A stretch of 64,000 nt of DNA from Mycobacterium uberis (GTDB lineage: Bacteria > Actinomycetota > Actinomycetes > Mycobacteriales > Mycobacteriaceae): the NCBI RefSeq assembly GCF_003408705.1, contig NZ_QAYL01000006.1, positions 1 through 64,000 on the forward strand, read 5' to 3'. Shown here piece after piece: positions 11,079 through 23,076 of the stretch. Position numbers and translations under genes: made by a program. The notes under the pieces are model-generated. The model saw nothing but the letters and a program-made list of their open reading frames with translations, ran no database searches and was not told where the DNA came from. Positions within the stretch are counted from its first letter, which is position 1. The number at the start of each line of letters is the position of its first letter.

Positions 11079-12266
11079 CTAGACAGCATCGGGAGGCATG
11101 CCCATAGCCCGGTCAAATCCGGCTGGAACCAGGATGTCGTCGGGGCGAAGGTCACCAACACTGGCGTGCCCGAGACCCATCAACGCCGAGTCGATACCCG
11201 TGCGCATAATATCCAGGACGTTTTCGACGCCGGCTTGCCCGGCCACGGCGAGCCCCCACAGGTACGCGCGGCCGATCATCACCGCACGTGCGCCCAGTGC
11301 TACCGCCTTGACCACATCGCTACCGCGCCGGACGCCACCGTCTAGCAACACCTCAACTTGGTCACCAACGGCTGCCGCTACCGCAGGCAAGGCGCGGATC
11401 GCGGCAGGCGTTCCGTCCAGGTTATTGCCCCCGTGGTTCGACACCGATATCGCCGAAACACCGGCATCGACAGCCCGTTTGGCATCATCGACCCGCATCA
11501 CACCCTTGAGCATAAACGGTCCACCCCACAGTTCCCGTAGCCAGGCGATATCTTCCCACGTCGGCGGCGGCGTGCTCATCCACTCCCCATAGGCAGCAAA
11601 GAACCCAGGGCCGGACTCGCCGCGTCGGGCCTGGTTCGGTACCCGGAGATCCGGCGGCCGCAGCGTCTTACTGAACTGCCATAACCAGCGCGGGCGGACA
11701 ATCACCTCTGGCGCCAACCGCAGGATGGTCCGCAAGTTCATCTGCTCTCGGATCTTCGGGCTTCCCCAGTCCCGACCATGCGAAAACGTCCAGTCGGTGG
11801 TGACGATCAAGCCGACCGCGCCGGCCTGCCGCGCCCGTTCGACACGCTCTGCGATCGCGTTGCGACTACCGAGCCAATACACCTGGAAGAAGATTTTGGG
11901 GTTAGCGGAAATGACCTCCTCGATCGGCTTACTGGCGAACGAGGACAATCCCATCGCGGTTCCCCGGGCCGCTGCCGCCCGCGCGACAGCAACCTCACCG
12001 TCTGGATCGACTGCCTGGACACCGGTCGGCGAAATGATAACCGGCAGCGAAATTTCTTGTTCCATAATGACGGTCGATAATTCGCGCTTTTGAATGACTC
12101 CAATAACATGAGGTGCAAATCCGAGTTCACTGAACGCTTCAACGTTGTCGGTGACCGTGATTCCTTTTTCACTGGCCGAAATCAGGGAAAAATAAACAGA
12201 TTTTGGCAAACGTCGCTTAGCACGTTGCTGGGCGATAGCAACGGTTTCAAACCATTCTTCAGCCAT
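11079..12266 (-). CDS. mftD: mycofactocin dehydrogenase MftD (FMN alpha-hydroxyacid dehydrogenase family)
   Basis: A TIM-barrel FMN enzyme of the lactate dehydrogenase/glycolate oxidase family. In the pathway it oxidatively deaminates the released core to make premycofactocin. Motifs include 'LPVIISPTGVQAVDPDGEVA', 'MLKGVMRVDDAKRAV' (catalytic Lys region), 'ISVSNHGGNNLDGTP' (active-site His) and the phosphate-binding 'VEVLLDGGVRRGSDVVKAVA'. The usual Arg of 'NHGGR' is Asn, as I recall for MftD proteins generally. It has 395 residues, intact, starting at ATG 12266 and overlapping the end of mftC by 8 bases. Confidence 0.94.
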   Translation of the reverse strand: MAEEWFETVAIAQQRAKRRLPKSVYFSLISASEKGITVTDNVEAFSELGFAPHVIGVIQKRELSTVIMEQEISLPVIISPTGVQAVDPDGEVAVARAAAARGTAMGLSSFASKPIEEVISANPKIFFQVYWLGSRNAIAERVERARQAGAVGLIVTTDWTFSHGRDWGSPKIREQMNLRTILRLAPEVIVRPRWLWQFSKTLRPPDLRVPNQARRGESGPGFFAAYGEWMSTPPPTWEDIAWLRELWGGPFMLKGVMRVDDAKRAVDAGVSAISVSNHGGNNLDGTPAAIRALPAVAAAVGDQVEVLLDGGVRRGSDVVKAVALGARAVMIGRAYLWGLAVAGQAGVENVLDIMRTGIDSALMGLGHASVGDLRPDDILVPAGFDRAMGMPPDAV

Positions 12267-13488
12267 GGCTACACAGCGGGCTTTCGCTACACAGGCGCAC
12301 TGGGAGTTGAGCCGGCGGTTTCATCGTCAGGGTCAATGGCTGTGGTTCGCGGACCTGCCTCCCGTGGGAGTGGTCACACCGAGGCCGCGGCGTGTCACGA
12401 TCACGGGTTAGTGCCGAAGCACTGTGCCCTTGAACACATTCAGGATCTGGGCCATCAATCGGCAAGCCGGTGAAGAACTTGGACGCCATACACCCTCCCC
12501 GACAGCTGTCGTAATGCCCACAGCTACCGCAGGCACCTGCGGAGCGCGGCTCGCACAACTCACGAAACAGTGGAGCATTCTTCCATACGTTGGCGAAGCC
12601 AGTACCAAAGCCAGAGTCGGTAAACACGTTTCCCGCCAAAAAGCGGTCATGGACGGCAAATGGGCAAGCGTAAACGTCACCCACCGGGTCAATCAGGCAC
12701 ACCACCCGGCCCGCTCCGCACATATTCAGGCTCAGGCCACCCAAGGTACCCGGCTGGCCGAGTGGCGACAGATGAAAGAAGGAATCACCAGTAAGCACTC
12801 GCTCACCGTTTGCAACCAGCCAGTCATAAAGCTGTATCTGCTGGGCAGCTGTGGGGTGCAAGTCTTCCCAGACATCGACGCCCCGACCCGAGGGTCGCAG
12901 CCGAGTGATACGCAAAGTGGCGCCATACCGGCTTGCCAATGTGGCGAATGCGTCGAGCTGGTCAACGTTGTGTCGTGTGACCACCACCGAGATCTTGGCA
13001 TCAGAGAATCCTTCTGCAGCAAGGTTTTCCAACGCACGCATCGCCATGGCAAATGACCCGGCACCGCGGATAGCGTCGTTGACCTCGGCAGTGGCACCGT
13101 CCAGCGAGATCTGGACATCCACATAGTCACTGGCCGCCAACCGCGCAGCGACCTCTGCCGTAATCCGGACCCCGTTGGTAGAGAATTTCACTCCGATATG
13201 GTGCGCGGTAGCGCAATCCACCAGCTCCCAAAAGTCCGGACGTATGGTGGGTTCCCCACCACCGATATTGACGTAGAACACCTGCATGCGTTCCAGCTCG
13301 TCGATGATGTCCTTGCACTGCTGGGTGGATAACTCCCGGGGATCGCGTCTACCCGAAGACGACAGGCAGTGCACACAAGCTAGATTGCACGCATACGTCA
13401 GTTCCCAAGTCAAGCAGATGGGCGCATCCAACCCCTGTTCGAACTGTTCGATTAAGAGAGGCGACCGGAACTTCATTGGCGCTGTCAT
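12259..13488 (-). CDS. mftC: mycofactocin radical SAM maturase MftC
   Basis: A radical SAM/SPASM enzyme that decarboxylates the C-terminal Tyr of MftA and crosslinks it to the penultimate Val. The [4Fe-4S]-SAM motif CxxxCxxC is seen as 'CNLACVHC' (Cys 34, 38, 41), followed by 'NIGGGEPTIRPDF'. Auxiliary-cluster cysteines appear in 'CGAGRVVCLIDPVGDVYACP' and 'CGSCGHYDSCRGGCMASKFF'. The start at 13488 is chosen by the strong ribosome site (GAGGAGGGCAA) and ATGA overlap with mftB; the frame is open a further 111 bases upstream without homology. The product is 409 residues, slightly longer at the C-terminus than I recall for M. tuberculosis. Confidence 0.95.
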   Translation of the reverse strand: MTAPMKFRSPLLIEQFEQGLDAPICLTWELTYACNLACVHCLSSSGRRDPRELSTQQCKDIIDELERMQVFYVNIGGGEPTIRPDFWELVDCATAHHIGVKFSTNGVRITAEVAARLAASDYVDVQISLDGATAEVNDAIRGAGSFAMAMRALENLAAEGFSDAKISVVVTRHNVDQLDAFATLASRYGATLRITRLRPSGRGVDVWEDLHPTAAQQIQLYDWLVANGERVLTGDSFFHLSPLGQPGTLGGLSLNMCGAGRVVCLIDPVGDVYACPFAVHDRFLAGNVFTDSGFGTGFANVWKNAPLFRELCEPRSAGACGSCGHYDSCRGGCMASKFFTGLPIDGPDPECVQGHSASALTRDRDTPRPRCDHSHGRQVREPQPLTLTMKPPAQLPVRLCSESPLCSHG

Positions 13489-13802
13489 TTGCCCTCCTCG
13501 GAGTCCTCTTGAGCCATCAGCATGTTGGACTTGGCCAGCACGTAAAGCGCATGAAGATAGGGGCCCTGCTCGGATTCGTCGATCCCAGCAGCGCGGCAAG
13601 CGGACCGGACATCAGGATGGTCAGCGAGCGACTGCACCACCACAAGGATAGTACGATTTTTCAGGAACGACAGTTTGCGAGTGCCGAAGTGATACAGTAA
13701 CGCGCCAAAGGGCTCGGGTCGAATCGCCACCTGTGGGTGTAACCGCCAACCACGGTCAGGGTCAAAGCCGCCAGGCCCACGAGCCTGCGTGGGCACAAGC
13801 AC
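13485..13802 (-). CDS. mftB: mycofactocin peptide chaperone MftB
   Basis: A small RRE/PqqD-like protein that binds the MftA leader and presents it to MftC. The sequence has 'GFDPDRGWRLHPQVAIRPEP', 'GALLYHFGTRKLSFLKNRTI' and a C-terminal helical part. From GTG 13802, 2 bases after the mftA stop, it has 105 residues. A second GTG two codons later (13796, 'VPTQARG') is equally plausible. Its stop overlaps the mftC ATG. No damage is visible. Confidence 0.92.
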   Translation of the reverse strand: MLVPTQARGPGGFDPDRGWRLHPQVAIRPEPFGALLYHFGTRKLSFLKNRTILVVVQSLADHPDVRSACRAAGIDESEQGPYLHALYVLAKSNMLMAQEDSEEGK

Positions 13803-13804
13803 GC

Positions 13805-13894
13805 TCAGTAAACCCCGCACATACCATCAATAGACACCTCTTCAACAAGAACCTCTGTGACAAGCTCGATATCCGCATTGGTCTCGTGGTCCAT
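13805..13894 (-). CDS. mftA: mycofactocin precursor peptide MftA
   Basis: A 29-residue ribosomally made precursor, too short for most gene finders. The ATG is at 13894 and the TGA at 13805-13807. The peptide begins [14 protein letters not shown] and ends IDGMCGVY. The C-terminal IDGxCGVY is the diagnostic mycofactocin core, whose Val-Tyr pair becomes the cofactor. The acidic '[15 protein letters not shown]' leader is what MftB recognises. An upstream AGAGGCAATTC gives a plausible ribosome site. The gene is read directly into mftB with 2 bases between. Every residue needed for maturation is present. Confidence 0.95.
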   Translation of the reverse strand: MDHETNADIELVTEVLVEEVSIDGMCGVY

Positions 13895-13995
13895 GTGAAT
13901 TGCCTCTCGTCAAGGGAACTCGACAACAACAGATCAATATGGTCCTTATCGCTGTTAGAATATGGCATCGAACGCCGAAAAGGAAGAGCGATCTG

Positions 13996-14588
13996 ATGCT
14001 ACCGCAGTCTTGGGTGGGCCGACGGCGCTCAGCAACACCACACCACATCTCTAGCACGGCTCTCAAGTCATTTGCCACCCAGAGTTTTGGCAACGTGAGC
14101 GTCGACGATGTCGTGGAAGCAACGAGAATCGCTTGCCGCACCTTCTTCCGCTACTATGCATTTGAAAATTTCATGCTCTGAGGCTATTTCAACACTATAC
14201 CTCGCACAGCTACAGAACCTGCTCGACAACATCGGTCCGACAGGTTCCATCGGACGAAGCACTATGCTCAGCGTTGTTGTCCTCCAATACCTTTGACGAG
14301 TCCGAGACCGTCCAGCACCGCCAGTGCATATGGGTCGTAGAACCGAAGTCCTATTCGAGGACGATGTACGCTGGCTGGCATGAGGTGATCACCGGGGTCG
14401 CAACCTGCCGGCTGAGTGTCCGTCAGGACAACCGACCTACTGCCCCAGACAGTCGCCTGGACGATGCGTAGGTCGCGGCACTACCGGACTACCAGCATTG
14501 ACTGACTGGCGAGCCGATGCCGTTGGCCGAAGTACTCGCGAGCGTGTTCGATGTAGTTGGCATCGGACTAGCAAGACTCAATTCGTGA
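13996..14588 (+). pseudogene. mftR: mftR, TetR-type regulator of the mycofactocin locus, broken
   Basis: A divergent TetR-family regulator that in other mycobacteria represses mft genes in response to long-chain acyl-CoA. The N-terminal helix-turn-helix is still readable ('[20 protein letters not shown]', '[13 protein letters not shown]') but stops at TGA 14179. Later pieces lie in other frames: '[12 protein letters not shown]' (about 14218), '[14 protein letters not shown]' (about 14284) and '[18 protein letters not shown]' (about 14362). A final fragment reads 'FDVVGIGLARL' near 14555. At least two frameshifts plus stops rule out a working protein. The mft operon it faces is intact. Confidence 0.9.
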
Positions 14589-14589
14589 G

Positions 14590-15232
14590 CGAGCACTTGC
14601 TACACACACGGCGGTCGCAGGGTCGATGAGGTCGACCGAGCCGCCTGGTACTGACCGGTGGATTGCTGCACCTGGCTGGTCAAGAGGGACACCGATTCGC
14701 ATTGCTGGTAAGGCTTTTCGAGATCGGAGCCACCGTCGAACTGAACCTGCGGGCAGACCACTATCGTTATCGCTATGGCAGCAACCAGTGGGGTCCGATT
14801 GACACGCTGGCGACCATGCGACAACGCATAGCATGGCGAACTGTCGCCGGCAGGTTAAGGTGCGTACTTTAGATATGAAGTGGTTATGGCACTGCGACTT
14901 TCGATATCACTAGCCCCGGCGGAGAAATGACGGTGTTGAGCTACTTCTGTCCCGACCAGAGCGCGCGGCTGCAACGGCTGCGCGGCGCCATCGTGGCCGG
15001 CAGGAGGTTCCCGACGTGGCTGACACGCCAAACAGCAGCCCGAAGCGATCGCCAGCCTGCCCCACGTTGACCATGCTGTGGAATTCGATCACCTGGCAGT
15101 GTTTGTCCGACGATGAACGGGTCGCGATTCGCTACGGCACCGACACCATAGTCAGACAAGCCGATAACCGCTCACCGCTGGTGCACTTTACCCTCGAGCC
15201 GGCATGGCAACGGTGCTGATGATAAATCAAAT
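14590..15232 (+). pseudogene. decayed gene next to mftR, family not recognised
   Basis: Fragmented coding sense on the + strand: 'LLHLAGQEGHRFALLVRLFE' (about 14660), 'YGSNQWGPIDTLATMRQR' (about 14775), 'SYFCPDQSARLQRLRGA' (about 14940). Frames change repeatedly. By position and strand it corresponds to the Rv0690c place in M. tuberculosis, but I do not recognise a domain and give no function. Confidence 0.5.
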
Positions 15233-15389
15233 TCCTCATGCACAACCACAGCTAGCCGGGTAACGAATATCAGATCCTGGGTGAATGCCATTCGCACAGC
15301 CCACCGATGCACTGACAATAGCGCCCTGAAAACACACAGTAGCTTTGTTATTCCAGCATTTCTGAGATGGATGTGACCGCAGTAATTTT

Positions 15390-16430
15390 GGAGTGAACCT
15401 TCATGACCTTGCTCGGCATCCCGCCACCAACCACGCCAACCTGTACCCTGTCGCGTTCGTAATAGGCCAGGAATTTGCGGCCGTCGTCCTCGACGCTATG
15501 GATAATATCGGTGGCATGCAGCCCCCAGACATTTGGATCTTGACGTCATGTTTAGTCGCTCCAGAAATACCGGACGACCACGCCTGCTGGCGCGTCGCAC
15601 CCCAGCATCGCAAGCGCCACAACCCGGGTCTAGCCTGCAACATTGCTCTAAATGTTTTACACGCGCTGGCACGTCCAACCTCGTCGCAACTAACACCATT
15701 ATCGACCTCAATGTTGCTGTCGTCTAGCCATTCGATCGCCGGTCGTGACCCGATCCTGACAACCACCAGATTAGTCGGTACTTCTGTGCCGTCGATGAAC
15801 AACACCGTGTCACCATACTGGTCACCACGCACCTCGGCGCCACTCCGAGACCAGTTCTCACGTCTACGTTCTCGACGTAATGTAGCCATACTGCCAGCTC
15901 GCCGTCGAGCACTGATGCCAACAGTGTCGGCTGCAGCCCAACCAACAGCACATCCACCCCAAGGCCGCGCAGACCGGCCATCACCTCACGGCCGTAAAGC
16001 CGGCACCGACAACCACGGCGCGCCAAGCTGTGGACGCGTACTCGCGCAGTGCCAGACTCGCATCAAAGGACCGCATCACCCGAATATCTTCGATATTCAG
16101 GGGGACACTCGAATGCGCCGCAAGACTAAGCCTGTCGCGATAACGAGCTCATTATAGCTGAGTGCCGTCCCATCTGTTCAATGTCACCGTCTGCTGATGG
16201 GTGTCGAGGCTGGTCGCAGCCGAACCCAGCCTCAGAGTGATATCTTTCTCGTTGTACCACTCACGTGGTTTGAGGATGGCATCGCCGACCTCCTTGTGTA
16301 GCGCCTCCTTGAAGAGCGGCGGCCGGTCATACCGGATATGTATCTCGTCGTTTACTCTAGATTAGAGGATCGGTGGAGTCGGCCATGCGCTGTTGCTCGG
16401 CGGTTCGTGTGGCAATAACCCTCGCCGATA
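15390..16430 (-). pseudogene. FAD-dependent ferredoxin/pyridine-nucleotide reductase, broken
   Basis: A remnant of an AIF/rubredoxin-reductase-like flavoenzyme (Rv0688 position). On the minus strand from about 16340 the reading gives 'PPLFKEALHKEVGDAI', 'LRLGSAATSLDTHQQTVTLN' and 'LVIATGL'. After a frame break it gives 'GREVMAGLRGLGVDVLLVGL' with an NAD-domain context, then 'VVVRIGSRPAIEWLDDSNI' and 'EVDNGVSCDEVGR'. These are the NADH-binding and second FAD ('GxxP') regions of the family. There are several frameshifts and stops, so it is non-functional. It sits between the dead SDR and the mft locus. Confidence 0.85.
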
Positions 16431-16456
16431 ACCACAATGCCCTATGTCTCCGGTCA

Positions 16457-16549
<93 letters not shown>

Positions 16550-16578
16550 TCATCGGGAATCATAAAACCCTTGGACTA

Positions 16579-17317
<739 letters not shown>

Positions 17318-17387
17318 CTAACAACGAAACTGAAACGTATTCTAGTTTACCCTGGTTGGTCAGATTTATAGAGACGGTCTGAACCCG

Positions 17388-18160
17388 TCTATTGTTGCAT
17401 TCCTTGATCGGTGAACGAACCGCTGGCGCCAAGTGTCTTAAGTTCCTGCAGGCGCTGCGCGATCGACAGTTGCGACAGCGAAGTTGCCAGTGCCTGCTGT
17501 TCGGCCGCTTGGTGCACCACCGCTTGAATCTGCTGACGCAAATCCCGGATTTAACCGGATATCAACCGTACGGTTGAGCGGAACATTGTTTCGCCAAGAT
17601 CTCCACCAGTGGGCCGGCTTTCCCACCTCACGTCGTAGGTTGATTGTCTTCGCCCACGATGAACTGTGCGATCACCAGTCCACTGACCAAAAAGCTTCGC
17701 TCCTAGTCGATTCGGTATTCTTGAGTAGTCGGGTTAACCAGGACGACGAGCTTGCGTGCAGTGAGGTCGCCCAGTTGGGTAAAGCTGGGATCGCTTGGCC
17801 TTGATTATCAAACGGCAAAAACCCGGATCCTGAGATATGCAGGTTCACCTTTACCGCGAGTTGCTCGTTGATCCGAGTTCCTGTATCAGTGAACCCAGTG
17901 ATCTAGTCCAGCGCAAACATCCCGTACTACTCAAGCTCAGCTGTTTTATCGGCCGACTTAGCCCTGTAGTTGGTAAACGCTAGCGCGATCAGCACGTCAG
18001 CGACGATGACAAACAGGCCAACATAAAAACGTCCACTGCAGCAGGCTGGCTAATCCCAGGGCGAAGTAGATGACCAGAAAGATTTGGCCCGACCAAGATG
18101 CCGCAGAACAAAACCAATAACTGTGTCTTCAGGATAACGTGCCAACACGTACCGGTTCCT
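17388..18160 (-). pseudogene. small membrane protein with SHOCT-like C-terminus, broken
   Basis: Corresponds in place to Rv0686. The C-terminal end is readable on the minus strand as 'LQELKTLGASGSF' and 'TDQGMQQ' before a stop at about 17390, preceded by 'LRQQIQAVVHQAAEQQALAT'. Upstream, hydrophobic stretches at about 18040-18150 suggest former membrane helices. Frames are interrupted several times in the middle (17630-18030). No function is assigned. Confidence 0.6.
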
Positions 18161-18222
18161 CACCCTCACGAAGAAGTTAATGGCAAATTAACGCTAGCAC
18201 GACTGTCTTAAGCGGCATAAAA

Positions 18223-18262
18223 GCAAAGCCTGAACTGCTGATTTCAGCAGTTCAGGCTTTGC
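18223..18262 (-). terminator. strong hairpin terminator after tuf
   Basis: A perfect inverted repeat: left arm 18223-18241 and right arm 18244-18262, 19 complementary bases with only two unpaired bases between the arms (a slightly larger loop in practice). Read on the minus strand it is followed by TTTTAT. It lies 12 bases after the tuf stop and matches an intrinsic terminator closing the rpsL-rpsG-fusA-tuf operon. Confidence 0.93.
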
Positions 18263-18274
18263 GCTAGCAAAAAC

Positions 18275-19465
<1,191 letters not shown>

Positions 19466-19579
19466 TTCTGTGTCCTCCTGGACTTGTTGGTGCTTGTAAA
19501 AAGCAATGTTGGTAATTTCAGTTATGCCGTGGTAGTGACCGCGTCAGCATACTCACAGGCTTTTACCGATGCTCGGCTC

Positions 19580-21688
19580 CTACTCGCCCGTCACCTTCGC
19601 GATGATCTCCTTTGACACGTTCGCCGGCACTTCGGAGTACGAGTCAAACACCATGGAGTAATTCGCCCGGCCTTGTGTCTTGGACCGCAGATCTCCGACA
19701 TAGCCAAACATCTCCGAGAGTGGCACGTGTGCCCTCACGACGCGTGCGCCGGCGCGCTCCTCCATAGCTTGAATCTGGCCACGGCGAGAGTTCAGGTCAC
19801 CGATCACGTCGCCCATATAGTCTTCGGGTGTGGTGACCTCAACGGCCATGATCGGTTCCAGTATCACCGGCTGTGCTTGCGCGGCAGCCTTTTTCAACAC
19901 CTGCGAACCAGCAATCTTGAATGCCATTTCCGACGAGTCGACGTCGTGGTACGCACCGTCGAGCAGGGTGACCTTCAGGTTCACCAGCGGGTAGCCAGCC
20001 AGCACACCATACTGCATGGCGTCTTGTGCACCGGTGTCCACCGACGGGATGTACTCGCGCGGGATGCGGCCACCGGTAACCTTGTTCTCGAACTCGTAGG
20101 TCGCACCGTCCTCGCCGCCAGTAAACGGTTCGAGTTTGATGATGACCTTGGCAAACTGGCCCGAGCCACCGGTCTGTTTCTTGTGAGTGTATTCGACGGT
20201 CTCCACGACCCGCCTGATGGTTTCCTTGTAGGCCACCTGCGGCTTGCCGACGTTGGCCTCGACCTTAAACTCACGGCGCATCCGGTCGACCAGGATGTCC
20301 AGATGCAACTCGCCCATCCCACCGATCACGGTCTGGCCAGTTTCGGAGTCCAGGTGCACCTTGAAGGTCGGGTCCTCTTCCGCGAGCTTCTGGATCGACA
20401 GCGACAGCTTCTCTTGATCACTCTTGGTTTTCGGCTCAATGGCCACTTCGATCACCGGGTCGGGGAAAGTCATAGACTCGAGCACGATCTGGTTGTTCGG
20501 ATCGGCCAGCGTGTCGCCGGTGGTGGTGTCTTTGAGGCCGATCACAGCATAGATATGACCGGCTGAAGCGGTCTCCACCGGATTTTCCTTGTTGGAGTGC
20601 ATCTGGAACAGCTTGCCCAGACGCTCCTTCTTACCCTTGGTCGCGTTGATTACTTGGCTGCCGGAATCAACCTTACCCGAATACACCCGGACGTAGGTGA
20701 GCTTGCCAAAGAATGCATGCGTCGCCACTTTGAACGCCAGTGCGGAGAATGGTTCGTCAGTCGACGGCTTGCGGACGATCTCCTCGTCCTCTTTGCCCGA
20801 TGCGTGACCTATAGCCGGTGGCACGTCCAGCGGCGAGGGCAGATAGTCGATGACGGCGTCAAGCATTGGCTGGACGCCTTTGTTCCTGAACGCACTACCA
20901 CACAACACCGGGTATACTTCCGAACTAATAGCCAGCTTACGAATCGCACCCTTGATCTCTCCGACCGTGAGCTCTTCGCCACCGAGGTATTTTTCCAGCA
21001 GTGCCTCGTCGGTTTCCGCGACAGCTTCGAGCAGCTTGGTGCGGTACTCGTTGGCCTTTTCCTGCAAATCAGCCGGTATGTCCACGATGTCGTACTTCTC
21101 ACCGAGCTTCGTCTCGGCGCTCCACACCTTAGCCTTCATTTCAACCAGGTCGACGACACCTTGAAAGTCCCCCTCGGAGCCGATCGGCAGCTGGATCGGA
21201 ATGACGTTAGCGCCCAGTCGCTCCTGCATTGTGCAAACCGAAAAGTAAAAGTCAGCACCGATCTTGTCCATCTTGTTGACGAAGCAGATGCGCGGGACGT
21301 CGTATTTGTCGGCCTGTCGCCAGACCTGCTCGGATTGTGGCTCAACGCCTTCCTTGCCGTCAAAAACCGCGACGGCGCCATCAAGAACACGGAGCGAACG
21401 CTCAACTTCTACAGTGAAATCAACGTGGCCAGGCGTGTCAATAATGTTGATCTGGTTGTCATTCCAGAAACATGTGGTGGCCGCGGAGGTGATGGTAATC
21501 CCGCGTTCTTGCTCCTGCTCCATCCAGTCCATGGCAGCTGCACCATCATGCACCTCACCAATCTTATAGTTGATACCGGTATAATAAAGAATACGCTCTG
21601 TTGTCGTCGTCTTGCCGGCGTCGATGTGCGCCATGATACCGATGTTGCGGACCCTGGTGAGGTCGGTCAGCACGTCCTTCTGTGCCAC
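19580..21688 (-). CDS. fusA: elongation factor G
   Basis: A ribosomal translocase GTPase. It starts with GTG at 21688; G1 is 'AHIDAGKTT' (residues 20-28), G3 'DTPGHVDF' and G4 '[10 protein letters not shown]'. The domain IV tip region '[17 protein letters not shown]' and domain V '[20 protein letters not shown]' are present. It has 702 residues, the usual length. It is in the str operon between rpsG and tuf, with a 94-base gap to rpsG. Confidence 0.99.
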   Translation of the reverse strand: MAQKDVLTDLTRVRNIGIMAHIDAGKTTTTERILYYTGINYKIGEVHDGAAAMDWMEQEQERGITITSAATTCFWNDNQINIIDTPGHVDFTVEVERSLRVLDGAVAVFDGKEGVEPQSEQVWRQADKYDVPRICFVNKMDKIGADFYFSVCTMQERLGANVIPIQLPIGSEGDFQGVVDLVEMKAKVWSAETKLGEKYDIVDIPADLQEKANEYRTKLLEAVAETDEALLEKYLGGEELTVGEIKGAIRKLAISSEVYPVLCGSAFRNKGVQPMLDAVIDYLPSPLDVPPAIGHASGKEDEEIVRKPSTDEPFSALAFKVATHAFFGKLTYVRVYSGKVDSGSQVINATKGKKERLGKLFQMHSNKENPVETASAGHIYAVIGLKDTTTGDTLADPNNQIVLESMTFPDPVIEVAIEPKTKSDQEKLSLSIQKLAEEDPTFKVHLDSETGQTVIGGMGELHLDILVDRMRREFKVEANVGKPQVAYKETIRRVVETVEYTHKKQTGGSGQFAKVIIKLEPFTGGEDGATYEFENKVTGGRIPREYIPSVDTGAQDAMQYGVLAGYPLVNLKVTLLDGAYHDVDSSEMAFKIAGSQVLKKAAAQAQPVILEPIMAVEVTTPEDYMGDVIGDLNSRRGQIQAMEERAGARVVRAHVPLSEMFGYVGDLRSKTQGRANYSMVFDSYSEVPANVSKEIIAKVTGE

Positions 21689-21782
21689 AGAAGTCTTCCC
21701 ACTCTTTCGGTTGCTTGGTTTTAGATGCCAGTCTGCATCGCCAGCTCCTCGCTGACGTCACCGCCTCCGGCGGCACTATCCT

Positions 21783-22253
21783 TTACCAACGATAGTGCGC
21801 AAACGCACGGTTTGCCTCGGCCATCTTGTGGGTATCCTCGCGCCGCTTCACGGAAGCTCCGAGGCCATTGCTGGCATCCAGGATCTCGTTTGCCAGCCGC
21901 TCGATCATGGTCTTCTCCCGACGTTGCCGCGAAAAGCCGACGAGCCAACGCAGGGCCAGCGTAGTCGATCGGTCCGGCCGAACCTCAACAGGCACCTGAT
22001 AGGTCGCACCGCCGACACGACGGCTACGCACTTCAAGAGCGGGCTTAACGTTGTCGAGAGCACGTTTGAGCGTGATAACGGGATCGGTGCCGGTCTTGCC
22101 ACGGGCGTGCTCGAGCGCACCATAAACAATGCGTTCGGCCAACGATTTCTTCCCCTTCAGCAGAATTTTGTTCACCAGCTGAGTGACCAGTTGCGATCCA
22201 TAGACCGGGTCGTTGACCAACGGACGCCTGGGTGCAGGCCCCTTGCGTGGCAT
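21783..22253 (-). CDS. rpsG: 30S ribosomal protein S7
   Basis: S7 is the primary assembly protein of the 30S head, binding the 3' domain of 16S rRNA. It is 156 residues: '[20 protein letters not shown]', '[20 protein letters not shown]', '[20 protein letters not shown]', '[15 protein letters not shown]'. The ATG at 22253 overlaps the rpsL stop (ATGA), so translation is probably coupled. Confidence 0.98.
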   Translation of the reverse strand: MPRKGPAPRRPLVNDPVYGSQLVTQLVNKILLKGKKSLAERIVYGALEHARGKTGTDPVITLKRALDNVKPALEVRSRRVGGATYQVPVEVRPDRSTTLALRWLVGFSRQRREKTMIERLANEILDASNGLGASVKRREDTHKMAEANRAFAHYRW

Positions 22254-22627
22254 CAGCTCTTCTCCTTTTTGGCGCCATAGCGGCTACGAGCCTGTTTGCG
22301 GTTCTTGACCCCCTGGGTGTCAAGCGAACCGCGAATGATCTTGTAACGCACACCAGGCAGATCTTTCACCCGGCCGCCACGCACCAGCACCATGGAGTGC
22401 TCCTGCAGGTTGTGGCCCTCACCGGGGATATACGCCGTGACCTCAACCTGACTTGTCAACTTCACGCGGGCAACCTTGCGAAGCGCCGAGTTTGGCTTCT
22501 TCGGAGTAGTGGTGTACACGCGGATGCAAACACCACGACGCTGCGGGCTACCCTTCAGAGCCGCGGTCTTGACCTTGCCGATCTTGTCCCGGCGGCCCTT
22601 GCGGACCAGCTGCTGAATGGTTGGCAT
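22253..22627 (-). CDS. rpsL: 30S ribosomal protein S12
   Basis: S12 controls decoding fidelity and is the streptomycin-resistance target. It is 124 residues starting at ATG 22627 ('[20 protein letters not shown]'). Both resistance positions are wild type: Lys43 in '[12 protein letters not shown]' and Lys88 in '[10 protein letters not shown]'. First gene of the str operon; its promoter must lie in the about 150-350 bases upstream, where I cannot assign boxes securely. Confidence 0.99.
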   Translation of the reverse strand: MPTIQQLVRKGRRDKIGKVKTAALKGSPQRRGVCIRVYTTTPKKPNSALRKVARVKLTSQVEVTAYIPGEGHNLQEHSMVLVRGGRVKDLPGVRYKIIRGSLDTQGVKNRKQARSRYGAKKEKS

Positions 22628-23076
22628 CTACCGGCTTTCTGTGTTGCGTTTGTTGGCAAGTCTGACTTAGTCCCGCTAGGCCCTACCGCAGTAGCCTGCG
22701 ATCGGGTGCGTCACATATGGCCCGCCCCGGACCTAATCTGTTGCATCCTGGACATAACAAACTGGCTCTGGTATCACGCCCCCTAAACATTTTAGGCGCT
22801 GCAAGCCGCCAGGCATGAGGAATCATAATACCTGCCTCTCCTTGGGCAGGTCAAAGCGACCCTACGACTCAACCCGGAGTGCCCGGCGAGGCCGACGGCG
22901 TGCATCCAGGCTCGGGTGCCGCCCAGGCTGCTTGCCGTTGCAAAAGCTCCCGCGATAGTAAACAAGACAGACAAAACCTTACAACGGCGAAGCCGTATCC
23001 AAAACTATGCAACTGCAACATGAACGCTTGATGCTTGCAGCGATTTTAACCAAACAAATATACCACTAACAGCATC
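22628..23076. other. region upstream of rpsL, no gene seen
   Basis: A leader and promoter region of the str operon followed by sequence without convincing coding potential. Short open frames here have no recognisable motif. Part of it may be the end of the decayed gene at 23077-23464, but no homology is readable. Confidence 0.4.

Noticed and set aside
20597-21724. 375-codon open frame on the + strand
   Set aside because: Antisense to fusA with no family signature.
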